The notes under the pieces were generated by a model that saw only the letters and a list, made by a program, of their open reading frames with translations, ran no database searches and had not been told where the DNA came from. A stretch of 64,000 nt of DNA from Psoroptes ovis (lineage: Eukaryota; Arthropoda; Arachnida; Sarcoptiformes; Psoroptidae), in contig PQWQ01000034.1 of NCBI GenBank assembly GCA_002943765.1, positions 248,001 through 312,000 of the forward strand, in the 5' to 3' direction. Below, piece by piece: positions 49,005 to 60,800 of this stretch. The stretch's first letter is position 1. The number at the start of each line of letters is the position of its first letter. The translations under genes and the position numbers were made by a program.

Positions 49005-50603
49005 ATGGCCGCAATCGATATGATTGTCGAAAATAGAGAAAAATTTAATCAACAAACCCGAAAACAATTTGATGAATTTGATAAAATGAACAATTTTTGT
49101 AAGTTTAATCGGTTCGCCAATGTTTGAATCATTTGATCTTATTCTTGAGCGTAATAAAAGAACCGATAACTGAGAGTGCAATAATCATAAAGTGAGTTAT
49201 CTAATTATCTTTTTTTTTCATTTTGAAATACAGCAGTCGAATCGAACCCGGAGGAGAATAATGAAGATGCTTTCAAAGAAAAAGAGATAAAAATAATGGA
49301 ACAAGGACAAAAAATGAGTGAAAGTGGTAATGTCGAAGGTAAGCTATTGTTGCATTAGAATATGTTGAATCCATTTCTCAAATTGAAATTGCTTACAGGA
49401 TTAGCCAAGTTCATACGTGAAATACGTCCAGTATTGAAAACATTTTCAAAAGCAAAAGCAGCCAAAATAGTCCGTCATTTGGTGGATTTATTTTTGGACA
49501 TGAATACTAAGCATGGTGTGGAAGTATCGTTATGTCTTGAATGTATCGAATGGGCTAAAGAAGAAAAGCGATCGCTGTTGAGACAATCACTGGAAACTCG
49601 TCTAATAGCTTTATATTATGACTGCAAAAATTATAACGAAGCACTCAAATTAAGTTCATCTTTGCTACGAGAATTGAAAAAACTTGATGATAAAAATTTG
49701 TTGGTCGAAGTTTTATTACTCGAAAGTAAAACTTATCATGCCTTGTCCAATCTGCAAAAAGCTCGTGCTGCATTGACAAGTGCTCGAACGACCGCCAATG
49801 CAATTTACTGTCCACCGAAATTACAGGCTGAACTTGACTTACAATCCGGTATTTTACATGCGGCCGATGAACGTGATTTCAAAACAGCGTTTTCATATTT
49901 TTATGAAGCATTCGAAAGTTATGATTCGATCGATCAAACCAACAAAGCGACGGTCGCACTTAAATATATGTTATTATCGAAAATTATGTTGAATAGGTTT
50001 GTATCATCAACAATTCTCTGATTACGAACAATAATCTTATTTTGATTCATTCACAAAGTGCCGATGATGTGCCAGCGATTACAGTTGGTAAATTAGCTCT
50101 TAAATATTCAGGACCTGATATTGAAGCAATGAAAGCAATCGCAAAAGCCAGTCATGATCGTAGTTTACATGCCTATCAACAAGCATTAATCACATATAAA
50201 CACGAACTTTGTGATGATCCAATAATCAAAGCACATCTTAATTCGCTTTATGACACCATGTTAGAACAAAATTTATGCCGATTCATTGAGCCTTATTCAC
50301 GGGTTGAAGTAAGCATTATGATTATCTTAAAGTGTTTGTGGTCGTAATAATAATGATTTTGACATTTTACAGGTTGCTTACATTGCATCATTAATCAAAT
50401 TGCCTAAAGATACAATTGAAAAGAAATTATCACAAATGATATTGGACGAGAAATTCAGCGGCATTTTGGATCAATTCGAAGGTGTATTGATCATATTCGA
50501 AGATCAACCGACTGATAAAACTTATGCAGCTGCATTAGAAACCATCCACAGCATCGGCAAAGTAGTTGATTCTTTATACCAGAAAGCAAAACGATTAACA
50601 TGA
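49005..50603 (+). CDS. PSMD11: 26S proteasome lid subunit Rpn6
   Basis: Non-ATPase subunit of the 19S regulatory lid that clamps lid, base and core of the 26S proteasome. Five exons: 49,005-49,098, 49,234-49,338, 49,399-49,996, 50,059-50,308 and 50,373-50,603, about 425 aa (human 422). From exon 3 on, the match to Rpn6 is close: KAKAAKIVRHLVDLFLDM, VSLCLECIEWAKEEKR, LLVEVLLLESKTYHALSN, ARAALTSARTTANAIYCPP, and then the PCI/winged-helix end with IKLPKDTIEKKLSQMILDEK, FEGVLIIFED and ALETIHSIGKVVDSLY. The first ~65 residues (exons 1-2) are much less conserved and shorter on motifs. Exon 2 begins at a tandem CAGCAG acceptor (49,231-49,236), so forms with one residue more or less are likely. The gene converges on PRPF6. 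Confidence 0.93.
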
Positions 50604-50667
50604 TATATGATTATTTGAATTACTTCTTACTAAATACATGTATAAGAAATGATAATTTTTACTGATG

Positions 50668-50673
50668 AATAAA
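50668..50673 (+). terminator. poly(A) signal of PSMD11
   Basis: AATAAA 65 nt after the PSMD11 stop codon. It lies only 32 bp from the end of the opposing PRPF6 coding region (50,705), so the PSMD11 transcript probably overlaps the PRPF6 mRNA. Confidence 0.6.
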
Positions 50674-50704
50674 TATGATTCTTATTTCTTATGTGCATTA
50701 CTTT

Positions 50705-53665
50705 TCAAGTTGGAATGGGTAGTTCATTGGCAACAATTTCGAGGATATCACCAGTTTTCAATCGCCAATTTTTGATATCCTTAGACACTTGACACCAACG
50801 TTGTCCATGACGTGGTTCAGCTTGTATGCATTGCTTCTTTATAGTACTTTGTTGTTCAGTAGTACCATGTAATATTTCAAATTTATAAGCATAAGCCCAA
50901 ACATCGCCCATGTCTGGGTCCAATTTCAAAGTTCGTTGAAACCATTCACGAGCTTTGGTCATTTTTCGTTCACACCAGAATAGCAATGAACAGGCCAACA
51001 AAACGTGTACATCATGTTCACAACGTTTTAGCGCATCAACACTACGACTTTTGCGTCGTTGACGATTCTCTAAGAAAATTGCTTCAGCCCATAAAATACC
51101 ACTTTGAGGACATTCCTGTAATGCTTTCGATAACATTGGCATGGCAACTTCTTTGTTACCGGCTCGTAATTCAATTCTAATGGCTTCTAACCACAAAAGA
51201 TCACATTTCGGATTCTTAAGACGACCCTTTTCCAATACTGATCGAGCTTTAATCAAAGCACCTTCCGATTCTTCAAGTTTTGACAATAAAATCCACAAAG
51301 TAACATTTGACACGTTCGATTTGAGACCACGTTGAAAGACTTGGCGAGCCTGATCAATTCGACCCTCTTGTAGATGAATCTGACCAAGCATCATCCACAA
51401 CTTGGGATAATCATCCCAATGGTCGATAGCTGTCTGCAACAATTCGATGGCTCTGTCCAGATTTCCCAACTGCCATTCTAATTTTGCCGATTTCATGTAG
51501 ACACGAGGTGTGCTATTTTTTTCGCGAGCCTTCTCCAGGATCTTTCGAGCTCGATCATATTCAGCATTTTCAGACTCCAATTTGACGGCTGCCAACCAGA
51601 TTTCTTCTTTGTTTTGATTGGCATCGAATGCTCGAGACAAAATTTGACGAGCTGCTTGTACATCTCCACCAAGCCATTTGCTTTTGGCTGCCATTAACCA
51701 AAGAACTTCGGCTTGAGGACAGTTGACTACGGCCAATTCTAACAGAGATTCCAGTGTTTCTTTGGTGCCGTGATTCTTCTCGAAGAAAGCTGCTCGCAAC
51801 CAGATATTTTCATTTTTAGGAAACACTTTAAGAGCATTAGCATAAATGGCACGAGCACATTCGTATGCATCCGAATTGGCCAGATTTTCAGCATCTTCCA
51901 ACCAAACATGTTCTCGATCTTCTTCATCGATTCCGAAATCGATGATCGATCGAACAATGGCTTGTGCTGTTGCTTTGGAACCGGATTTCTCGACATCGAT
52001 AGCATCTTGGATCCAATGTTCTCGATTGATTTCGACACCATTTGCTTGCAGCGAATTCAATGCACGATCAATGATTTTCTGCACCATCTGCACATTACCT
52101 TGAGCCTCTTCCAATTTGGCTGCAGTGAACCAAATCTGTTTGTCAGTCGGAATATTTTCACGAGCTTTGTTCAACACTTTGCGGGCATTTTCGTAAACTT
52201 CTAATCGAGCCAAAGCCAACCAAAGATCGACACTGGTTGGGCAGCATTGTACTGCTCTCGAAAGCAAAATACGAGCATCTTCAGGTTGTTCCAATTCGAC
52301 AGCTTCTTTCCATAATCGAACCGAATTGGGAATATGTTCGAGTGCTTTACGGAATATTTTCTTTTTTGCTTTCACTTCTTTTTCCAATTCAGCTGCTTTG
52401 ATCCATAATCGAACAGATGAATTGGCCAACTTACGAACACCTTGAGCTATTACGGATTTGGCCAAATCAGGTGGCTGCAGACGTGCAGCTTCAATCCAAA
52501 TATCTTCGGAATTTTCACATTGTTCACATCCCTTCATGATCAGATTACGAGCTGTTTGCAATTTGCCCGTGATTTCTTCTAATCTGGCTGATGCGATCCA
52601 TGCTGGAGCATGATTGGGATTAGTTTCACGTACAGATTTCAATAATAATCGAGCTTTTTTAATGTCACTGATATCGGCACCAACCGAAGGAATCATGGAT
52701 TGTAAATCAGTGAGATATCCTTTTGGATCGACAACTGTTTGACCAGTCACCGAATCAGATGCTTGATTCAATTTAATGTCCATCAATGTGTTTCGAGCTT
52801 GACCAATTTTTTTCAGATCTAAATGACTTGGAGTTGAACTTAGAATACCAGTCGATGTGCCTGAGATGACTGTTTTGAGACCACTGGATGGATCAATAGA
52901 AGTGACAGTATCATTAGACAGATTAACATTATGAGCTAAAATCGAATCTGGGACTGGTGTGAATTTCTCGGCTCTTGGATTACGCATTTTTTTATTGCGT
53001 GCATCACCCACATCTGGTATGGAATTCCATTCATCGGCACTGATACGTGCTAAATCTCGTTTCAAATCGGAGAATTGTTGCTGTATTTTGGGCCGTTCTT
53101 GTCGATATTGCTCTAATTCACGTTTCAATTTACGTTCTCGATATTCTTTTCGTTTTTCGTCCATACGTTTGTCAATTGAATCATAAATACGATCAGCTTC
53201 TTCATCATCTTTGTCATATGGATCTTTACTGAATAAACTACCACCATAACCATTAAATTCATCGTAATTGGCATCATTTAAATCTTCATCATCATCTTCT
53301 ACTTCTTGTTCAGTATCTTTGGTAGTCTGTGGTTTTTTACTGGCCAATTTCGATTTGGACAAAGCATGTCGATCATCTCTGTTAGGAAAAACGTAATGAA
53401 TTAATCAAATCAGTGATTGCCATTAAATTAACTTACGGAACATCAGTAGCATCTCTAGCTGGACCGATATCACTTCGAGTGGTGAATCCAGTTGCACTAA
53501 ATTTGGAATAATCATTTCAATTGAAAATATCATGACACAAACGATTAAAAAGACTTACCCTCTGCCAGCACCTGCAACATATCCAAGAGGAGCTGGAACT
53601 CCAATAAATGCTTTCTTTTTCTTGCTGACCAATGCTCCTGGATGAGGTATATTTGCTAAATTCAT
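50705..53665 (-). CDS. PRPF6: pre-mRNA processing factor 6 (U4/U6.U5 tri-snRNP)
   Basis: Spliceosome scaffold that bridges U5 with U4/U6 snRNPs in the nucleus. Minus-strand exons 53,665-53,559, 53,496-53,437 and 53,378-50,705, about 946 aa (human 941). The N-terminal PRP1 region is highly conserved across the exon joins: KKKKAFIGVPAPLGYV, then GATGFTTRSDIGPARDATD, then DDRHA and DDEDLNDANYDEFNGY. It is followed by RPKIQQQFSDLKR and GQARNTLMD. The rest is a long array of HAT/TPR-like helical repeats with the recurring W-x-x-A-A/K-x-E pattern (for example ENIPTDKQIWFTAAKLEEA and EIWLAAVKLESENAEYDRA), ending with AEPRHGQRWC and SKDIKNW. Start, length and motif order all fit. Convergent with PSMD11, 101 bp between stops. 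Confidence 0.96.
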
Positions 53666-54214
53666 TGCTTTTTGATTAATCAATTTAGTTAATGGTTCAA
53701 ACAATTATTCATTTGTTTATGAAATGCCATGCACAGAAATCAGCTGTGTGTAATTGACAATGGCGCACAGATCTTCATTTAGAGGTAGTGGTTCAGAAAT
53801 TAGCCATGACCACTAGCCGGCAGTAAACCAACAAAAATTAATGAATGTGTATTTAATAAAAATTTCAAATTAGAGCCAACAGATGGCAGCAAATATTGAT
53901 CCAACCGAATTTTGGGACCCAATAAAATGCATTGGGTGAGTGAATGATCATAAAAATAGTTTTTAATTGCAAACATTTTATTAAATTGAATATATGCTCT
54001 AATTGTGTAGAGCTAATTAGTGATTTAAAGGACGGAAAAATGCAAAAAATGATTATGACAAAATATTTAGTTGAGATTTGTGAGATAATCACAGATTTAT
54101 GATTTTGGTGATGATAAACAATAATCAATTGGAGCTGACTGATTGATGGCACAAATCTTTGACTCTGGGGTAGAGCTGTCAGGGAAGATAAAATATTAAT
54201 GAAAAATTGCGAAA
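53666..54214. other. intergenic region PRPF6 / ASPP
   Basis: Holds the PRPF6 promoter and the ASPP 3' end. The motif AACAGATGGCAGCA (53,878-53,891) lies about 215 bp upstream of the PRPF6 ATG. No open frame of interest. Confidence 0.35.
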
Positions 54215-57200
54215 TCAACTGAAAAGGTGAACACCTACGCCAATGAGATTTCTAGGAATGTATCCTTCTTTGTTGGCAATTTTGGCCCACCACCATTCCT
54301 TTTCAGTGTCATCTCCTTTGCGAATAATTTGAATGGGTTGGCCTTGTTTGAAAGTTAATTCATCATGATTGACTGCATCATAATCGTATAAAGCATAAAC
54401 GATGCCATTGTTGATGACTCCCAATTTGTCTTGGATACCTAAAATGGAACAATATAAATGATCAAATGAAATGAGAAGTGATTATTGTTTTAGTTACCAT
54501 AAAGATATTGGCAGCATCCATCGAATCCTTCGTCCTCTTCTTCACATTTTTCTGCTGCTGTTTCCATATCGGAAAAAGTAGTAGCAAAAATGCATGCGCC
54601 TGACTTGACGAGAAATTTGATCATGGCCAGATTATTACAAGATGCAGCACAATGCAACGGAGTCCTGCCAATGAAAATTATTCGGGAAAATAGAAATGAA
54701 TCAATTCACAAATGAATCCATCTCAGTGAACATACCATCCATCCGAATCTTGAACATTCACATCACAACCAATTTCGACCAAATATTTGACAATATCCAA
54801 ATGGCCAGCACATGTGGCATTATGCAGTGGAGTGATGCCTTCGTCATTTGATGCACTTGGATTCAACACCTTTCAGAACGGATTAAATAATCAAATAAAA
54901 CATTGAAACATTAAGGCAAATACATACTTGTCCAGCAGTTTTTTTGACAAGTTCAAGTTCTCCTTCCAAAGAAGCATCCAATAAGAGTGCTAAAGGATCG
55001 AAGCTGACCCGTTTTGGACGTGTTTTTGGCTGCTGCTGCTGCTGCTGCTGCTCATTTTGGCAGTCATCTTTTTTGAGATTTGTTTTCAATTTAAGTGAGG
55101 AAAATGAATTGTTGTTGAGACAATCATCGACAATTTGTTGTGCATCGGTGGTGTTGTTGTTGGTGGTAATATGCACAGAATGATCAATTGTATCGTGACA
55201 ATAATCATTAGTGCATTGATTTTGTTTATGAGCAGATGATAATTGTAATAATTCATTTTCCATTTCTTTAAGATTATACACAGGTCTTCGTTTCATCATT
55301 TTCCAAGATTCATCCGAAGACAGATTGTTTGATTTGTTAACGATGCCATTATTTGGTGGTTCATTATTATCTGAACGATTGCCTTCGATTCGATTTCTGT
55401 TTTTTGGAATATAAAAATTTAATAAATTTCATTTTGGTCCAAAGAAAAACTTACTCTTCAGAAACGATTGAATCATCATTTTGTTGAGTGGCAGTATTTT
55501 CATTATTGTCATTGTTATAAATATTTGTATTATTATTATTATTATTACTATTTCCATTATTATTATTATTGTTATTTTCATAATCATTATCATTACTATC
55601 ATTGTTACTGTTATTATTATTATTATTATTATTAATGTTAATATTATCATCATCATCATGCTGCATTGATTCCTGGAGATCTTTATTATTAATATCCGAA
55701 ATGGCATTCGCGTTCAATTTTGCAGGTTTATTGCTTGTTGTGCAGCTTTTTCCAATTGATTCATCCAAATGATGATTGTTTTTGGCAGTGTTGCATTTAG
55801 CTATCGAAATGAAACGATGCGAAAATGTATTATTCTTGTCTGGTTGATGAAAATCGATAGTTTTCGATGATAATTTATCAAGTTTAGCATTTCGATTATC
55901 ATCACTTTTACTGGAAATCATTTGATTCAATTGCAAATGTCTGCAATTAGATTTATTACTATGATCATGTTCAGGAGATGAATCATCGATATTGGCATAA
56001 GTATTTAATGATGAACTAATCCTATCCGACGATCCACTGCTACCGGACGGTGATGGACGTTCTTCGAGATTATGAACATTGTGATGATGATTATTTTTCA
56101 TCATCATCATCATCATAACATCCTCATCATCATCTTCATTAATTATGACTGATATTTTTTCATTTTTTAGAGATGCATTCAAATCTATTCGATTCTTTTG
56201 CAGCTCTTTATTTATATCATCATTCGAATTGGATCCATTTGAATGGTTTGCTTTTTGCTTTGTAGTTTGTATGGGCCGTTGATTATTGGCCGTGTTGGAG
56301 AATGAATATCTCAACGAATGCTGCAAATTGATTCATTAAAATAAATGCAATTATGGAAGATATAAAAATATATATGGTTTCCACAATGTGAACACTTACA
56401 TCCATTTTGAGTCGTTCAAATGATTCTCGATTATTAATGGGATTGGACCCATCTGAAATCTGTCCCATGGCAATTTGTTTGAATGTTGATTGGTGTCCAT
56501 TTTGTTTGTAATCATCATTCGAATGATTGGATTGTTGTTGCAATAATTTGAGTTTATGATTTATAATTTTTTTCCTAAGTAATCTACACTGTAAATCTTT
56601 GATACGTTGGTCGATGCAAATCATGTCCGATTGGCGTTTATGCAAAAGATTTTGTTTGCGCGAGAGCTGTTCATCATTTTGTTTGCATAAATTAGTTTTA
56701 AACTATTTTCGAATAAATTATGAATAATTGGCAATTGTCAAATTGAATTCAATTGAATAAGTAAATATTTACCAAAAGTTCTTGTTTTAAATTTGCCAAT
56801 TGGATGGCAATATTTGGATTGGAAGAGGCATTATTATTATGATTATGATTATTGTTTTTGGCAATAATATCATCCAATTGTTTGGTTAATGTATCAATTT
56901 TATTCAATGCAATCGATAATTCATTCTCTTTTTGTTTGAATATTAATTTGAATGTTTCTAATTCATTACCTGCAAAATTCAATGAATAAATTATTAGCAT
57001 TACTATGCTTATTAGTATTCATCAAATGATGATGACTTAACCGAAATGTTCTTAAATCTTTTAATTTTGTCTCAAATAATTAATTAAAAATTGTTTGCAT
57101 GCTTTCTTTCTTTTGTCTTTTGTGTATTGCTCTGAATGCAAAATCATTTTGGTAATTATTTATATGATAATCACTAAAACTAAAACTATGCATCCATAAA

Positions 57201-57802
57201 TTAATTCTTGAATATAAATTGACTCAAATGAGAATTTTCGAAAATAAAAAATAAAAAACCACAGAAATACAAAAATGCTTTCGGATGCCGCACAGGAAAT
57301 CAATACTGGAACAGTTTCATGACTCTATGAACATTCAATCATGGATCAATTGAATGATTACTGACATTTTTTCGTGATCATTCAATGATTTGGATGGAAA
57401 TAATTATGAATCATATAAATAAATAAATAAATACTTACATTTATTTCGATTCTCTTGACGTTGTTTACAGATTTGTTCTTTCAATAAACGTAATTTTTTC
57501 ATTTTAATTTCCTGCACGGCTGTACTGTCATAGTTATTATTATTAATGAGATAATGTTGATTTAATTTGATAATCGATTGGTTATTGTCATAATGATTGT
57601 TATTATTATTATTCATATTGAAAAGCTGTTGTCTCTGATAAATTTGTTGCAGATGATGATCATGATTCGAATTGAACATATTGGATTGATGTTTGTTGGA
57701 TGCTGGTAATTGATGTTCGATCATTGTTTGTGGTTTAATCATCATCATTCGGGTGTAAGGTAGATTTTGATGTTGATGGGCTAATTGATACGTGAAGCTC
57801 AT
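54215..57802 (-). CDS. ASPP-family protein (ankyrin repeats + SH3, PP1 regulator)
   Basis: Homologue of ASPP1/ASPP2 (PPP1R13B/TP53BP2), adaptors that bind PP1, p53-family proteins and junction partners. Eight minus-strand exons with matching phases: 57,802-57,439, 56,969-56,773, 56,702-56,400, 56,320-55,455, 55,396-54,928, 54,869-54,736, 54,664-54,498 and 54,438-54,215, about 907 aa. The N-terminus is Gln/Asn-rich with a predicted coiled coil (ETFKLIFKQKENELSIALNK and following). The middle is disordered. PP1-docking RVSF sits just before DPLALLLDASLEGELELV, as RVKF does in ASPP2. Ankyrin repeats follow (NDEGITPLHNATCAGHLDIV and DGWTPLHCAASCNN), then the SH3 domain (VYALYDYDAVNHDELTF, EWWWAKI and EGYIPRNLIG). 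The tail after the SH3 is short and differs from vertebrates. An ASPP1/ASPP2 split cannot be applied to this single arthropod gene. Confidence 0.93.
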
Positions 57803-60800
57803 TTTGTTGTATGATTTTGATATGTTTTTTAGTGAAAAATGTTATTAAAAATGAATTGATATGACTCTACTTTGATTGTTGCTTATATTTTCTAATGTTT
57901 CTAAACGACAAACATAACCATTAGTATGTTTATTATTAAAACAAGAAGCAGAAATAAAATATAGAAAAGCAAACATATTTCAAAATTTAATAATAATAAT
58001 TGTGTGTTTGAGTTTGTCTAATGATAATGACAATGTCGAAATACTTTCGATTCTATCTATTTGGTAGATGGTTGTTGGTTGGCCCATTTTTCTGGTAATC
58101 ATAATCGAAATAATGGTCATATTAAGCAATATTACTGTTTGTAGTATGAGTTGCTACTATTTTCATTATGATTATTATTATTATTATTATAATCACAAAC
58201 ACAGTTGCTACACTTCACTTCTCAACTAATGATAATCGATGATGGCCAAAGATATTGTCATTATTTTATTGATTTATTGATCTTTACCTGTGAACAACAA
58301 CAACAACAACAAAAAATGACATTTATTTTAATGATAATCCATTATAAACATTGTGCATTTATTCATAATGATATATCCCAAACAAAACATATTTTTGTTT
58401 AGGGAAAAACGGAAAAAACATTCAACCAAACCATTTACCTGGTGACAAATTTGAACTGGGCTTGAATTATGGAAATGTGTGGTTGACCCATCAACCAAAT
58501 CAAACCAAACAAACAAACAAAGGAAGGAAAAAGTTATGAGTACAAAGTTTTGTTTGTAATAATAATATGTTTATGTTTGTTTGTTTGTTATGTAATTTAA
58601 GAGGAACAAAGTTTTCAAATAAAATCATTAAATAAATATTACTTTGGCCCAAACACACACAGAAATGCATTTGACTTAATATAAGTTTGAGTTGAATTAA
58701 ATGTTTGATGATAATAATTATGATTATAGCGATAACGTACGAAATATTTCATTAATCACATTTATGAGCCAAAAAATTTTAATGACATTTAATGAATGAA
58801 GAGAGACTGACATTGTGATTCATAAATGAATGAATGAATGAATGGATGCCATATTCTATGATTCTATTGAAAACTGATACAAAAATCAATCAATTTTCAA
58901 TTTTTTCTTTTCAATTTAATCATGGAAAATAGATTATGTTCAGTTGGGATGTGATTTTGTAAAATTGAAAATTATTTTTTGTTTTTGATAAAAAACCCAA
59001 AAAATAGGGAGCAGTGAGCTCATTGATGGATTGAAGCGAATAGTATGAACGGAGAAAACTTGTCAATTTAATAAATTGAAAATTGTGTTTGATAATGAAA
59101 ATGAGATGCACATTTAAATGATAGACATTGGCTTTAAAGTAGCAGATATATTTGCAGTGAAGCTGATCCATCATTTGATATGATGCACATGACTCGATTC
59201 ATATATCGAACAGAAAATTCATATTAACAATAATGACACACAGACAGTAATGATGTGATTAATATTCAAATGATTCAAAGGGTTTTTGCCAGTTGGCATC
59301 ATCGTCACACTGGTTGGTAGTGAATGTGAATTGACATTGATCACATTTCTATTTGAATGTGTTTATTAAAAATTTGTCAAGTTTGACATTTAAATGGTTT
59401 TGGTTTTTTTACATTTGAATCATTATTAATTCACTAAACATAAGATCAAAATGGAAATTTAGTTTAGTTGTAACAAATGTTAATGTTTATTATGCAAATA
59501 TGAATTATTTTCATTTATGCAAATCAAGTCAAGATGCATGAGGTTTTTGAGAGCACATAATTTGAAACAATTATTTAAATTATTCTCTTTTCTCTCCACT
59601 CTCTATGTGGTATGCCATTATGATTACAATTTTGATGAAAACGAATGCAAATTTGTTAAGAAAAAAGAAAAGAAAAGTTCATTGAAAAATAATGATACGT
59701 TCGAATACAATCTTAGATCAAATTAATAATAATAATAATAATAATGTGCCATTCTTTATATAATTAACACTTGGAATTAATAATTTGCAAAAAATGAGAA
59801 AATGCTTGATAAGAATGTCAATGGCAATATTAAGTTTGGCCATATTATTTTTCATCCGATTTGTGTGTTTGGTCAAAATCAATGAAAATCTGATTAAAAC
59901 GAGAGAATGTGTTCCAAGTTTTATTTGAAATTCTGTTTTGGAGGGACTGGAATTTAATTTTATTTCGGTTTCAATGTATGCACAATCATTGAATATTTTA
60001 TTTTGGAAAATATTGATTTGAACATTTTGAATCGATTTGGCATACTTTGGAATTGTGTGCCACCTTCTTCTGGCATCAAATGTCAATCTTTAGTGAACAT
60101 GAAAAATCTGTTTGACACTCCAATACAGATTCAGCACACGTAATATGTTTTGAATGCATTGTAAAGATAATAAACTTTGATGCGAATGCATTATTAAATA
60201 TTTAATCCAAACTTATGAACACAACAAAAAAGTAAATTGGTTATATTTTCATTATTAAACTGTCAACACACCAAATGACAATTTAAACGGATGTTTAAAC
60301 GGAGCAATAAATGAATTAGTTTGTGAGAGTGTGAATTCATTTATTCAATGTCTTTGCCATATGATAAGATGCATAATATTTGCTTATCAGCAACTGCACA
60401 AACAAAGATGAATGTTGTTTGTTTTTGAAGATGATTCAATGGTTCAAACATATTTGCAGCAATCAAAGGAAAATATTGTCAACTTTGCACAACAGTCAGT
60501 TAATATTTGCAACAAAAATGAATGTGAAATCAATCACTATTTTTGACAGTTAAAGTTTACTTCTTTGAAAATAAAACAAATAAACAATTGGACAATAAAC
60601 AATAAGACACAATCGATACATTTTTGCATGTCAAAACATGAACAAAGATGAGAATAGGCCTTTTTATACACACACAAAGACACATTGAATTGATTCAAAT
60701 ATTTTCACATCGGAACAATCAACGAATAAAATAGGATAAGACCTCGGGTATTAAATTGAAAGAAAGCCAAACATTTTAGAGAATCACACATAAGAACATG

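Noticed and set aside
53865..54218. 117-codon minus-strand frame after the ASPP SH3 exon as a further exon
   Set aside because: No ASPP-like sequence and no convincing acceptor. The SH3 exon already reaches a stop at 54,215.
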